Positions 37,105 through 47,580 of a DNA stretch of 64,000 nt are shown piece after piece. Numbering within the stretch: position 1 is the stretch's first letter; every line of letters starts with the position of its first letter. This DNA comes from Sphaerotilus hippei (GTDB lineage Bacteria > Pseudomonadota > Gammaproteobacteria > Burkholderiales > Burkholderiaceae_C): NCBI RefSeq assembly GCF_003201595.1, contig NZ_QJJS01000001.1, positions 1-64,000 on the forward strand. Reading direction: 5' to 3'. The position numbers and the translations under genes were made by a program. The notes below the pieces were generated by a model. The model had not been told where the DNA came from. It worked only from the letters and a program-made list of their open reading frames with translations, and did not search any database.

Positions 37105-38519
37105 GAAACACTCCTCGAGGCCACGAAGGCCTTCACTCTTGAAAAGGCGCCACGCACGGCGGCCACCAGACGTTCATCGCCCGCCAGCGGGCCCCACAGC
37201 GGCGCGTCGGCGCAGAAGGCAGCCACCGGATCGGCCGCCTCGCAGATCGCGTGGGCGAGCGCCGGGTCCATCGCCTGGTCCTGGTAGGCGTAGGGAATCA
37301 GGCCGGCATGCCAGCGCTGCAGATAGGCCAGGAACAGCGCGGGCAGCATCGCCACGCTGTCGATGGACTCGCCGCGGGCCAGGCGCTCGCGGAAGGTCGG
37401 CGCGATGAAACCGGGGATCTTGCTGAAGCCGTCCATCGCCACGCGCTGGTTGGTGTCGGCGATGGCCGGGTTGCCGAAGCGGTCGAGCACGACGTCGCGG
37501 TAGGCGGCCAGATCGATCGGGCTCGGGCTGAGCACCGGGATCACGTCGTCGGTGACGTAGTCGTGCGCCATCCTGCGGATCTCGGCGTCGTGCGTGCCTT
37601 CATGGATGTAGAGGTAGCCGATCAGCGTGCCGGCCCAGGCGATGCAGCTGTGCGGGGCGTTGAGCAGGCGGATCTTGGCTTCTTCATACGGCGCGACCGA
37701 CTCGACCATCTCGACGCCGACCCGCTCCCAGGCGGGGCGACCGGCGACGAAACGGTCCTCGATCACCCACTGGATGAAGCTCTCGCCCATCAGCGCGGCC
37801 GGATCGTCCACGCCGGTGGCCGCCAGCACCCGCTCGCGCACCTCGGCCGTGGGCCGTGGCGTGATGCGGTCGACCATCGCGTTGGGGCTGCTGGTGTGCT
37901 CGAGCACCCAGGCCAGCAGCTCGGTCTCGCCGGCCATCTCGATGAACTGCAGCAGCCCGGCACGCGAGCGTTCGCCGTTGTGGCGCAGGTTGTCGCAGTT
38001 CAGCAGCGTGACGGCACCACCGCCACGGTTCATGCGCTCGCGCAGGATCGCGGTCAGCGCACCGTAGAGCGTCGAGCCCGGGCGGCCTTCGCGGGCGGCC
38101 TCGAGGTCGGCCTTCAGGTCGGCGAAGCTCAGGTCGAGGCGGTTCTTCGCGTCGAGGTAATACCCCGCCTCGGTGACGGTGAAGGAGATGATGCCGGTGG
38201 TGGCATCGGCCCCCAGGTCGATCAGCCCGCGCAGGTCGGCCGTCCACGGCACGACGGTGCGGATGGACTGGATGCGCTGGTAGCGGCGCTCGCCCTGGGG
38301 CGTGACGGTCTCGAGCGTGTAGGCGCCCCCCTGGCTGCGCAGGGCCTCGATCGTCTCGGCCATGTCGGGGCGCAGGTTGCCACCGGCCAGCACCCAGGTG
38401 GAGTCACCCAGGGCGTGCAGCTGGTCGAGGTAGACGGCCTGGTGGGCCCGGTGGAAGGAACCCAGCCCCAGGTGGAGCATCACCCGGGCCGGGGCGGAAG
38501 TGGCGTGGTCTTGGGCCAT
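37101..38519 (-). CDS. Mannitol/D-arabinitol dehydrogenase family protein
   Basis: A 472-residue member of the long-chain polyol dehydrogenase family. The N-terminal LGLGSFHRAHQAVYLD and the central LNCDNLRHNGERSR, plus APYEEAKIRLLNAPHS, carry the active-site lysine and the conserved Asn. It oxidises mannitol to fructose or D-arabinitol to D-xylulose. The xylB gene in the same operon favours arabinitol as one substrate. Next to the ABC ATPase (gap 38 bp) and overlapping the SDR by 4 bp. Confidence 0.9.
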   Translation of the reverse strand: MAQDHATSAPARVMLHLGLGSFHRAHQAVYLDQLHALGDSTWVLAGGNLRPDMAETIEALRSQGGAYTLETVTPQGERRYQRIQSIRTVVPWTADLRGLIDLGADATTGIISFTVTEAGYYLDAKNRLDLSFADLKADLEAAREGRPGSTLYGALTAILRERMNRGGGAVTLLNCDNLRHNGERSRAGLLQFIEMAGETELLAWVLEHTSSPNAMVDRITPRPTAEVRERVLAATGVDDPAALMGESFIQWVIEDRFVAGRPAWERVGVEMVESVAPYEEAKIRLLNAPHSCIAWAGTLIGYLYIHEGTHDAEIRRMAHDYVTDDVIPVLSPSPIDLAAYRDVVLDRFGNPAIADTNQRVAMDGFSKIPGFIAPTFRERLARGESIDSVAMLPALFLAYLQRWHAGLIPYAYQDQAMDPALAHAICEAADPVAAFCADAPLWGPLAGDERLVAAVRGAFSRVKAFVASRSVS

Positions 38520-38557
38520 GATCGGTCAGTCCAGTGAGGATACGGAAGGGCCGTCGG

Positions 38558-39616
38558 TCAATGGATGACCGGCGTCTCCAGCGCGGCACGGGCCAGGCGG
38601 CCCTGGGCGTCGAACAGGTGGGCGGTGCGGGTGTCGATGTCGAGGCCGACCCGGTCGCCCAGGTGCAGGCCCGTGCGGTGGCTCTGGCGGGCGACCAGCT
38701 GCGTGCCGTTGCCGGTGCCGACGTAGATCAGCGTCTCGGCGCCCAGCGCCTCGATCAGCTCGACCTGCCCCTGCACCTGGCCCGCACCGGCGGCGGTGAT
38801 GGACAGCGCCTCGGGGCGCAGCCCCACCGAGCCGCCGGCGGGCACCTGCTGGCCGAACACCGCCTGCAGGTGCGGCGACTGGGCCAGTGCCACCACGTTC
38901 ATCTGCGGCGTGCCGATGAACTGGGCGACGAACTGGTTGGCCGGACGGTCGTAGAGTTCCAGCGGCGTGCCGACCTGCTCGATCTGGCCGTCGCGCAGCA
39001 CCACGACCCGGTCGGCCAGCGTCATCGCCTCGACCTGGTCGTGGGTCACGTAGATGGTGGTCGCGCCGAGGTCGCGGTGCAGCTTGGCGATCTCGACCCG
39101 GGTCTGGCCACGCAGCGCGGCGTCCAGGTTGGACAGCGGCTCGTCGAACAGGAAGACCTTGGGCGCGCGCACGATGGCTCGTCCGATGGCCACGCGCTGG
39201 CGCTGGCCGCCGGACAGGTCCTTGGGCGTGCGCTGCAGGTAGGCGCTCAGGTTCAGGATCTTCGCGGCCCGCTCGACCTTCTCCTGGATGAGCTTCGGGT
39301 CTTCCTTGGCCAGCTTGAGCGCGAAGCTCATGTTCTCGAACACGCTCATGTGCGGATAGAGCGCGTAGCTCTGGAACACCATCGCCAGGTCACGCTTGGA
39401 CGAAGGGGCGTCGGTGATGTCGCGTCCGTCCAGATGCAGCGTGCCGCCGTCGATGTTCTCGAGCCCGGCGATCAGGCGCAGCAGCGTGGACTTGCCGCAG
39501 CCCGACGGGCCGACGAAGACGATGAACTCGCCCTTCTGGATCGCCAGGTCGATGCCCTTGATCGCACGGTGGGTGCCGAAGAACTTTTCGACGCCTTGGA
39601 GTTGCAGGAAGGCCAT
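38558..39616 (-). CDS. smoK: Polyol/sugar ABC transporter ATP-binding protein (MalK/SmoK-like)
   Basis: A 352-residue ATPase. Walker A GPSGCGKST, signature LSGGQRQRVAIGRA, Walker B KVFLFDEPLSNLD and a C-terminal TOBE-type regulatory domain (about 245-350) as in MalK/UgpC. It powers the two permeases encoded upstream in the operon (39650-41352). The assignment to SmoK rests on operon context. Confidence 0.9.
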   Translation of the reverse strand: MAFLQLQGVEKFFGTHRAIKGIDLAIQKGEFIVFVGPSGCGKSTLLRLIAGLENIDGGTLHLDGRDITDAPSSKRDLAMVFQSYALYPHMSVFENMSFALKLAKEDPKLIQEKVERAAKILNLSAYLQRTPKDLSGGQRQRVAIGRAIVRAPKVFLFDEPLSNLDAALRGQTRVEIAKLHRDLGATTIYVTHDQVEAMTLADRVVVLRDGQIEQVGTPLELYDRPANQFVAQFIGTPQMNVVALAQSPHLQAVFGQQVPAGGSVGLRPEALSITAAGAGQVQGQVELIEALGAETLIYVGTGNGTQLVARQSHRTGLHLGDRVGLDIDTRTAHLFDAQGRLARAALETPVIH

Positions 39617-39649
39617 GGGGGCTCCTCTTCAGATTCTGATGTTCGAGAG

Positions 39650-40480
39650 TTACTTGACGGCGCCGAAGGTCAGGCCCTGCACCAGCTGCTTCTGGCTGAA
39701 CCAGCCGAAGACGATGATGGGTGCGATGGCCAGCAGCGAGGCGGCGGACAGCTTGGCCCAGAACAGGCCTTCCGGGCTGGAGTAGCTGGCGATCAGCGTG
39801 GCCAGCGTGCCGGCCTGGGCCGCGCTCAGGTTCAGCGACCAGAACGCCTCGTTCCAGCTCAGCACCAGGCACAGCAGGCCGGTCGACGCCAGGCCGCCCA
39901 TGCCCAGCGGCAGCAGCACGAAACGCGCTTCCTGCCACAGCGTGGCGCCATCCATGCGCGCGGCCTCGAGGATGTCCGGCGGGATGTCCTTGAAGTGCGA
40001 GTACAGCATCCACACCATGATGGGCAGGTTGCTCAGCGTGAAGACGATGGTCAGCGCGCTGAGGCTGTCGAGCAGGCCGGTGGTCTGCGCCAGCACGTAG
40101 ATCGGCACCAGCGCGCCGACGGCCGGCATCATCTTGGTCGACAGCATCCACATCAGGATGTCGCGGGTGCGCTTGCTGCGGAAGAAGGCCATCGAATAGG
40201 CCGCCGGTGCCGCGATCAGCAGCCCCAGCACGGTGGAGGCCACGCTGGTGATGAACGAGTTCTTGGCGTAGAGCAGGTAGTCGCTGCGTTCCTGCACCTC
40301 GTGGAAATTCTCCAGCGTGGGCGAGAAGAACAGCTCGGGCGGCACCGCGATGGCCTGCAGCTCGGTCTTGAAGGCCGTCAGGAACAGCCAGCCCAGCGGG
40401 AAGAAGAGCAGCAGCGTGACGGCCCAGGCCGCCGCGGTGCGCACCACCAGGGCCACGGAAAACTTGGATTTCTTGGACAT
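39650..40480 (-). CDS. smoG: Polyol/sugar ABC transporter permease, MalG-like
   Basis: A 276-residue inner-membrane protein with six predicted helices. The EAA loop that contacts the ATPase is visible as EAARMDGATLWQEARFVLLP. Pairs with the MalF-type permease. It begins 14 bp after the MalF-type gene. Confidence 0.9.
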   Translation of the reverse strand: MSKKSKFSVALVVRTAAAWAVTLLLFFPLGWLFLTAFKTELQAIAVPPELFFSPTLENFHEVQERSDYLLYAKNSFITSVASTVLGLLIAAPAAYSMAFFRSKRTRDILMWMLSTKMMPAVGALVPIYVLAQTTGLLDSLSALTIVFTLSNLPIMVWMLYSHFKDIPPDILEAARMDGATLWQEARFVLLPLGMGGLASTGLLCLVLSWNEAFWSLNLSAAQAGTLATLIASYSSPEGLFWAKLSAASLLAIAPIIVFGWFSQKQLVQGLTFGAVK

Positions 40481-40494
40481 GTGGGGGCTCCGCT

Positions 40495-41352
40495 TCAGTC
40501 CAGGCTCTTGCCGATCAGACGGATCAGGAACGCCGCGGCCACGTTGGCCAGCAGCACGGCGAACAGCGCACCGGCCGAAGCCACGCCGGCATCGAAGTTC
40601 AGCAGCGCCTGCTTGAAGATCAGGAACGCGACGTTCGTGCTCGCGTCACCCGGACCGCCGCCGGTCGTGGTGAAGATCTCGGCGAACACGCTCAGCAGGA
40701 AGATCAGCTCGATCATGATGACCACCGCGACCGAACGGCCCAGGTGGGGCAGCACCATGTAGCGCAGCTGCTGCAGGTAACCGGCACCGTCCATGCGGGC
40801 GGCTTCGAGCTGCTCGCGGTTCAGGCTCTGCAGCGCGGTCATGAAGATCAGCGTGGCGAACGGCAGCCACTGCCAGGCGATCATCACGATGATCGAGAAC
40901 AGCGGCAGATCGGTCAGCCAGTCGACCGGTGTCAGGCCGAAGAAGATCCACACCTGGGCCAGCACGCCGTAGATGGGGTTCATCATCATGTGCTTCCACA
41001 GCAGCGCATTGACCGTGGGCATGACGAAGAAGGGCGAGATCAGCAGCACCCGCACCAGCGCACGGCCGGGGAAAGGGTCGTCGATCAGCAGGGCCAGGGC
41101 CACGCCGCCGATCACCGTGATCAGGATCACGCTGCCCAGCAGCAGCAGGGTGTTGCTCACCGACGGCCAGAACGAGGGGTCGGTGACGAAGTATTCGAAG
41201 TTCTCCAGACCGATGAAGCCGGTCTGGTCGGGTTGCATCAGGTTGTAGCGGATGACGGAAAAATAGATCGTCATCAGCAGCGGCACGATCATCCACAGGA
41301 AGAGCGTGACCACCGCAGGCGCCATCAGGGCGCGGGGCAGGAATCTTTTCAT
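40495..41352 (-). CDS. smoF: Polyol/sugar ABC transporter permease, MalF-like
   Basis: A 285-residue inner-membrane protein with six hydrophobic segments starting at residue 10. EAA loop: EAARMDGAGYLQQLRYMVLPHL. It lacks the large periplasmic loop of MalF, as is usual for SmoF/UgpA-type permeases. The ATG at 41352 lies 60 bp after the binding-protein stop. Confidence 0.9.
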   Translation of the reverse strand: MKRFLPRALMAPAVVTLFLWMIVPLLMTIYFSVIRYNLMQPDQTGFIGLENFEYFVTDPSFWPSVSNTLLLLGSVILITVIGGVALALLIDDPFPGRALVRVLLISPFFVMPTVNALLWKHMMMNPIYGVLAQVWIFFGLTPVDWLTDLPLFSIIVMIAWQWLPFATLIFMTALQSLNREQLEAARMDGAGYLQQLRYMVLPHLGRSVAVVIMIELIFLLSVFAEIFTTTGGGPGDASTNVAFLIFKQALLNFDAGVASAGALFAVLLANVAAAFLIRLIGKSLD

Positions 41353-41412
41353 GACAGGCCTTCAGCGAAAGGGGCACGCAGGACAGGGCCCGCGTGCCCG
41401 GAAGCGGCTTCC

Positions 41413-42720
<1,308 letters not shown>

Positions 42721-42984
42721 TTGAGTCTCCTCGTCGATGGGATCACGTTCAGTGGAGTGCGACGTGTCTTCATGCACATCGGACGGTCGCAACGATAGGG
42801 GCCAGGGCCTCCTGCTCCTGATACGAGCCCAGCAAGGATCCGTACTCTCTTGCAAGAAAAGATCAGTGTTTTCCTTGATCCGATGCCATAACGTATTGGT
42901 TTTCGCGTTTACCCGCCCATTGCACGCAAGCGAGGCTCGAGTCCGGGCGGCGGGCGCCTGGCGCGGGCAGCGACAATTCGCCCC
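42721..42984. promoter_or_regulatory. Divergent control region of the polyol operon and rlmI
   Basis: A 264-bp gap that is less GC-rich than its neighbours, as expected for a regulated promoter. Between about 42830 and 42890 lie several look-alike pieces (aaggatc, aaaagatc, ccttgatcc), possibly AraC-family half-sites. I could not define a clean repeat or a -10/-35 pair. Confidence 0.35.
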
Positions 42985-44166
42985 ATGAAAACCATCCGAC
43001 TGCGTGAAGGCAAGGAGCGCTCGCTCCAGCGCCGCCATCCCTGGGTCTTCCAGGGCAGTGTCGAAAAAGGCAAGGCCGACCCCGGCGAGACGGTGCGTGT
43101 CGAAAGCCACGACGGCCGTTTCCTTGCGTGGGGAGCGTTCAGCCCCAGCTCGATGATCCGGGTGCGGGCCTGGAGCTTCGACGAGGCCGAGCGCATCGAC
43201 GCGGCCTTCTTCGCCTCGCGCCTGCAGGCCGCCGTCGCGATGCGCGCCCGGCTGGGCGTGAGCAGCAACGGCGTGCGGCTGGTGCACGGCGAGGCCGACG
43301 GCCTGCCGGGTCTGGTGGTCGACCGCTACGGCGACATCCTCAGCGTGCAGTTCCTGAGCGCGGGCACCGAGCGCTGGAAACCGGTCATCGCCGACGCGCT
43401 GCTCGCGGCCACCGGCTGCACGCGGCTGTACGAGCGCTCCGACGTCAGCGTGCGGACGCTGGAAGGGCTGGAGCCCGTCACCGGCTGGCTGCGCGGCGAC
43501 GGCGACACGCGGGTGACGCTGACCGAGCACGACTGGCAGCTCACCGTCGATGTCGCCGAAGGCCACAAGACCGGCTACTACCTAGACCAGCGCGACAACC
43601 GGGCCGGCTTCGCGCGGCTGGTGCGGCAGTTCGGCTGCCAGCGGGTGCTCAACTGCTACAGCTACACCGGCGGCTTCTCGGTCGCGGCCCTGGCGGGCGG
43701 CGCCACCGAGGTGATCAGCGTCGACTCGTCGGGCCCGGCACTGGCCCGCGCCAGCGCCCACGTCGGCCTCAACGGCTTCGACGCCAGCCGCCACGCCACG
43801 CTGGATGCCGACGTCAACGCCACGCTGCGCCAGATGCTGCAGGACGGCCGGCAGTTCGACGCCATCGTGCTCGATCCGCCCAAGTTCGCGCCCACCGCGG
43901 CCCATGCCGACCGCGCCAGCCGGGCCTACAAGGACATCAACCGGCTGGCGTTCAAGCTGCTGGCCCCAGGCGGTCTGCTGCTGACCTTCAGCTGCTCGGG
44001 CGGCATCAGCGCGGACCTGTTCCACAAGATCGTCGCCGGCGCCGGGCTGGACGCGGGCGTGGACGGTTATCTGCTGCAGCGCCTGGAAGCCTCGAGCGAC
44101 CACCCCACGACGATCAACTTCCCCGAGGGCGAGTACCTGAAGGGGCTGGTGGTGCTCAAGCGCTGA
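42985..44166 (+). CDS. rlmI: 23S rRNA (cytosine-5-)-methyltransferase RlmI-like
   Basis: A 393-residue class I SAM methyltransferase. An N-terminal PUA domain (about 1-75, KERSLQRRHPWVFQGSV), the RlmI core with DQRDNR, the SAM motif NCYSYTGGFSVAAL and the catalytic DPPKF motif. RlmI methylates C1962 of 23S rRNA in E. coli. The ATG at 42985 opens with the conserved KTIRLREGKERSL. Confidence 0.94.
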   Translation: MKTIRLREGKERSLQRRHPWVFQGSVEKGKADPGETVRVESHDGRFLAWGAFSPSSMIRVRAWSFDEAERIDAAFFASRLQAAVAMRARLGVSSNGVRLVHGEADGLPGLVVDRYGDILSVQFLSAGTERWKPVIADALLAATGCTRLYERSDVSVRTLEGLEPVTGWLRGDGDTRVTLTEHDWQLTVDVAEGHKTGYYLDQRDNRAGFARLVRQFGCQRVLNCYSYTGGFSVAALAGGATEVISVDSSGPALARASAHVGLNGFDASRHATLDADVNATLRQMLQDGRQFDAIVLDPPKFAPTAAHADRASRAYKDINRLAFKLLAPGGLLLTFSCSGGISADLFHKIVAGAGLDAGVDGYLLQRLEASSDHPTTINFPEGEYLKGLVVLKR

Positions 44167-44320
44167 ACGCCGGCGCGGAACGGACGCGGCACCCGACCTT
44201 GATCCATGTCGGGCCGCCGCACCGGCGGCTGGCGGCACCAGGCGGCGGCGGCGTACATTGGCAAGGCGGACCAGGCCCGTGCGCACCCGCGCCACGGCGG
44301 TCTCGCGGAGGAGACCAAGC

Positions 44321-44770
44321 ATGCTGATTCTTGTCCCGGTCGATGGATCCCCGGCCTCGCTGGACGCGGTGCGACACGTGCTGCGCCTGCACCTGCAGGG
44401 CCTGGAGCTGTCCTGCGTGCTGGCCAACGTGCAGGACGAACCGCACCTCTACGAGGTGATCATGGGCGCGGACCTGGAGGTCGTGGCCGGCGCCAGCCAC
44501 GATGCCGCGGAAGACGCGCTGGCCCCGGCCCGCACGCTGCTGAGCGCCGCCGGGCTGACCGTCGACACCGAGATCACGCACGGCGAGGTCGGCCCGCAGC
44601 TGGTGGACATCGCCGAGCGCTACGGCTGCGAGGCGATCGTCATGGGCAGCCAGGGCACCGGCTGGCTCGGCACGGCCCGGCTGGGCTCGGTGTGCCAGTG
44701 GGTGCTGCTGCACGCGGGCGTGCCGGTGACGGTGGTGCGGCATGCCACGCGCGAACCGGACGCCGCGTAG
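44321..44770 (+). CDS. Universal stress protein family (UspA-like)
   Basis: A 149-residue single-domain USP: LILVPVDGSPASLDAVRH at the start and the ATP-binding pattern MGSQGTGWLGTARLGSVCQWVLLHAGVPVTVV (G-2x-G-9x-G-S/T-like) near the C-terminus. The ATG at 44321 follows GGAGGAG, which settles the start against a longer ORF from 44258. Confidence 0.93.
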   Translation: MLILVPVDGSPASLDAVRHVLRLHLQGLELSCVLANVQDEPHLYEVIMGADLEVVAGASHDAAEDALAPARTLLSAAGLTVDTEITHGEVGPQLVDIAERYGCEAIVMGSQGTGWLGTARLGSVCQWVLLHAGVPVTVVRHATREPDAA

Positions 44771-44819
44771 ACCGCCGCCGCTATAGTGCCGCCCTCTTCT
44801 GCCACCGTCCGGATCCACC

Positions 44820-45161
44820 ATGTCGACCACGCCCGCCTGCCCGCAATGCACCCTGGAGAACACCTACCCGGACGGCGACCACCTGGTCTGCGCCGACTGC
44901 GGGCATGAATGGTCCGAAGGCGGCGAGGCCGGCAGCGACGACGAGGCCGAGGCGGTGGTCCGGGACGCCAACGGCACGGTGCTGGCCGACGGCGACGCCG
45001 TCGTGCTGATCAAGGACCTGAAGGTCAAGGGCTCGTCGACCACGCTCAAGCAGGGCACCAAGGTCAAGAGCATCCGCCTGGTCGGCGGAGACCACGAGGT
45101 GGACTGCAAGATGGACGGCGGCAGCTTCATGCTGAAGGCCTGCTTCCTGAAGAAGGCCTGA
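44820..45161 (+). CDS. PhnA/YjdM-like zinc-ribbon protein
   Basis: A 113-residue protein with a zinc ribbon (C7, C10, C24, C27) at the N-terminus and a PhnA domain at about 45-113 (VLADGDAVVLIKDLKVKGSS.LKQGTKVKSIRL). Although named after the phosphonate operon, its role is unknown and no phn gene is nearby. It lies 49 bp after the USP gene and may share its transcript. A hairpin follows. Confidence 0.92.
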   Translation: MSTTPACPQCTLENTYPDGDHLVCADCGHEWSEGGEAGSDDEAEAVVRDANGTVLADGDAVVLIKDLKVKGSSTTLKQGTKVKSIRLVGGDHEVDCKMDGGSFMLKACFLKKA

Positions 45162-45168
45162 GCGCGCA

Positions 45169-45191
45169 CGGGGTGGCCGCTCGCCACCCCG
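45169..45191. terminator. Bidirectional hairpin between convergent genes
   Basis: A perfect 9-bp stem cggggtggc/gccaccccg with loop cgctc lies 7 bp after the PhnA-like stop and 2 bp before the opposing stop. No T-run, but very stable. Confidence 0.65.
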
Positions 45192-45193
45192 GC

Positions 45194-45685
45194 TCAGTCG
45201 AGGTGCAACGCCGGTTCGTCGCGGCCCAGCAGGCGGGCCAGCACCTGCACCACCAGCGCATGGTCCTCACGCTGGGGCAGGCCCGAGACGGTGATGGTGC
45301 CGATCACGCCGGCCCCCGCCACGATGAGCGGGAAGCTGCCTCCGTGGCAGGCGTAGTCACGCTCGGGCAGGCCCATCTTCTGCTGCACGTCGCGGCCGTC
45401 GCGCCGGCCCTCGAGCGACATCGCGTAGGAGCTGCGCTGCACCAGCTCGACCACGTGGCGCTTGCGGCGGGCCCAGTCGGCGTTGGCCGGCGTGGTGCCG
45501 GGCATGGCGTGGAAGAACAGCAGGCCCTCGCCCCGGCGGATCTCGATGGTGACCGCGCCCTGCCGCGCCCGCGCGGCCTCGCGCAGCGCCACGCCCAGCT
45601 GCCAGGCCGTGTCGGCGTCGAAGTGCGGAAACACCAGCTCGGCCTCCTGGATGGCGATGCGCTGCAGATCGGCTTCGATGTCCAT
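45194..45685 (-). CDS. UPF0303 / heme-degrading domain (HbpS-GlcG-like) protein
   Basis: A 163-residue protein of the UPF0303 branch of the HbpS/GlcG fold (AWQLGVALREAARA, GGSFPLIVAGAGVIGTITVSGLPQREDHALVV). Function unclear: relatives bind heme, cobalamin or other small ligands. It begins 12 bp after the Gfo/Idh/MocA gene and ends a three-gene unit with it and the DeoR regulator. Confidence 0.85.
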   Translation of the reverse strand: MDIEADLQRIAIQEAELVFPHFDADTAWQLGVALREAARARQGAVTIEIRRGEGLLFFHAMPGTTPANADWARRKRHVVELVQRSSYAMSLEGRRDGRDVQQKMGLPERDYACHGGSFPLIVAGAGVIGTITVSGLPQREDHALVVQVLARLLGRDEPALHLD

Positions 45686-45697
45686 GCCGACCTCCCC

Positions 45698-46747
45698 TCA
45701 GCCCAGATCGCCGACCGTGACCACCCGGCCTTCGGCCACGCTGGCGTGGCCGAGCTCGATCAGGCGCATGACCTGCAGGGCCTCGCGCGCCGGCACCGGA
45801 TTGGGGGCCCCGTCGACCAGCGCGTCGCGGATGCCGGCGTAGTAGCGGGTGTAGTCACCCGCCGCCCCCTCGAGCACCGAGGCCTCCAGCCCGTCGGCGC
45901 CGATCCGGGTCCAGGTGCCAGGCGCCGGGTCGGCGCCCCAGCCCGGCGTGCCGGGGCACCCGCCGGCCTTGAGCGCGTCCTCCTGCGGATCGAGGCCGAA
46001 CTTGGTGTAGCTGCCCAGCGTGCCGTGCAGCGCGAAACGCGGCCCCAGGCCAGCCACCAACGCGCTGGCGTGCAGGATCACGCGCAGCTCGCCATAACGC
46101 AGCACGGCGTGGAACCAGTCGTCGGCCTGGCCGCCGTCACGCTGGGTCGCCAGGTCGAGCGACAGCGTCCGCGGCGGACCGAACAGGCGCAGCACCTGGT
46201 CGAGCAGGTGCGGCCCGAGGTCGTACCAGAGGCCGCTGCCCGGCCCGCCGCCTTCGCGCCAGCGCGGACGCACCTCGGGGCGGAAGCGGTCGAAGTGCGA
46301 CTCCACATGGGTCAGGCGCCCCAGCGTGCCGGCAGCCACCAGCTGCTGCACGGTGAGGAAGTCGGCATCCCAGCGCCGGTTGTGGAAGACCGACAGCAGC
46401 CGGCCAGTCCGGTCGGCGAGCTCGATCAGCTCGCGCGCCTGGGCGACGTCGAGCGTGAAGGGCTTGTCCACCACCACGTGCTTGCCGGCGGCCAGCGCCT
46501 GCAGGGCCAGGGGATGGTGGGTGTCGTTCGGCGTGGGGATGACGACCAGGTCGATGTCCGGCCGCTCGAACAGCGCCTGGGCCGACGTGCAGACGTCGAC
46601 CCCCGGCCAGCCGGCGCGCACCTTGTCCGGGTCGCTGCTGGAGATCGCGGCCAGCCTCAGACCCGGCACCGAGCGGATCAGCGGGGCGTGGAAGGTGGTC
46701 GTGGCAAAACCGCAGCCGACGATGCCGACCTGGATGGCTTGGGTCAT
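45698..46747 (-). CDS. Gfo/Idh/MocA family oxidoreductase
   Basis: A 349-residue NAD(P)-dependent dehydrogenase. Rossmann motif VGIVGCGFA near residue 10, the motif DKPFTLD at about 93-99 (EKP-type lysine), and the catalytic region WYDLGPHLLDQ. The substrate is likely a sugar or inositol derivative. The ATG at 46747 overlaps the stop of the DeoR gene by 4 bp, so it is probably part of the regulator's operon. Confidence 0.92.
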   Translation of the reverse strand: MTQAIQVGIVGCGFATTTFHAPLIRSVPGLRLAAISSSDPDKVRAGWPGVDVCTSAQALFERPDIDLVVIPTPNDTHHPLALQALAAGKHVVVDKPFTLDVAQARELIELADRTGRLLSVFHNRRWDADFLTVQQLVAAGTLGRLTHVESHFDRFRPEVRPRWREGGGPGSGLWYDLGPHLLDQVLRLFGPPRTLSLDLATQRDGGQADDWFHAVLRYGELRVILHASALVAGLGPRFALHGTLGSYTKFGLDPQEDALKAGGCPGTPGWGADPAPGTWTRIGADGLEASVLEGAAGDYTRYYAGIRDALVDGAPNPVPAREALQVMRLIELGHASVAEGRVVTVGDLG

Positions 46748-47511
46748 GGGGTGAGTTCCTGGGGCGGGGTGACGACGGTGATCGCCGGGGCCGGGCCGCC
46801 GGTGGGCGGCAGCGCCACCGGGCGATCGGTGTAGAGGTGGTCGAAGTCGGCCAGCGGGGCCACGGCCCAGGGCTGGCGGCGCTCGAACTTGCTGTGATCG
46901 GCCACCAGCACCCGGGTGCCGGCGGACGCGAGCATGCGTCGCTTCAGGCGGGCATCCGCCGCGTCGGTGGCGGTCAGCCCGCACTGCACGTCGACCGCGC
47001 AGGCGCCGAGCACGGCCACGTCGGCGCGGCAGGAGGCGATCAGCGCCTCGGCCGCCTCGCCGTGGAAGAGGCGCTGGCGGGCACACCACTCGCCCCCGGC
47101 CAGCACCAGCCGGATGCGCGGGCGCGCGCCCAGCAGCACCGCGATGTCGAGCGAGGGCGTGATCACGGTCAGCGCCACGTCCGGCAGCGCACGCGCCACC
47201 GCCAGCAGCGTGTCGCCCGCGTCGAGCATCAGGATCTGGCCCGGCGTCACGGTGGCCGCCAGCGCCGCCCCCAGCGCCTGCTTGACCGGCGCCAGCACCC
47301 GCTGGCGCGGCACCCGCGCCATCGCCGGCACGTCCAGCGCCACCGCGCCGCCGTGGGTCTTCTGCAGCACGCCGTCGTCGGCCAGCGCCTGCAGGTCCCG
47401 CCGCACGGTGTCGTCGGAGACCCCGAAGCGGGCGGCCAGCGCGGCCACCGTCACCCGGCCGGCGTCGGCGATCAGATCGAGGATGGCTTGCTGGCGCTCA
47501 TGCGTGGACAT
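46744..47511 (-). CDS. DeoR/GlpR family transcriptional regulator
   Basis: A 255-residue regulator: N-terminal HTH (about 5-55, ILDLIADAGRVTVAALAARFGVSDDTVRRDLQAL) and a C-terminal DeoR sensor domain (DAGDTLLAVA, ADHSKFERR). These repressors usually sense phosphorylated sugars. The ATG at 47511 opens the usual MSTHERQQAILDLI. A 14-bp inverted repeat lies 32-64 bp upstream. Confidence 0.92.
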   Translation of the reverse strand: MSTHERQQAILDLIADAGRVTVAALAARFGVSDDTVRRDLQALADDGVLQKTHGGAVALDVPAMARVPRQRVLAPVKQALGAALAATVTPGQILMLDAGDTLLAVARALPDVALTVITPSLDIAVLLGARPRIRLVLAGGEWCARQRLFHGEAAEALIASCRADVAVLGACAVDVQCGLTATDAADARLKRRMLASAGTRVLVADHSKFERRQPWAVAPLADFDHLYTDRPVALPPTGGPAPAITVVTPPQELTP

Positions 47512-47542
47512 GCATGGATGATAGAACAAGCCGCAACATAAC

Positions 47543-47575
47543 GCACCAATACCGCATTCATTGCGGTATTGGTGC
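47543..47575. repeat. 14-bp perfect inverted repeat between the TRAP operon and the deoR-type gene
   Basis: gcaccaataccgca and tgcggtattggtgc with loop ttcat form a perfect 14-bp stem. It lies 5 bp after the stop of the TRAP binding-protein gene and 32 bp upstream of the regulator's start. It can be the terminator of the TRAP operon (no U-run) or the regulator's own operator, or both. Confidence 0.75.
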
Positions 47576-47580
47576 CGGTT

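Noticed and set aside
44820-45161. Phosphonate-degradation locus suggested by the PhnA name
   Set aside because: No other phn gene lies nearby and the family name is historical.
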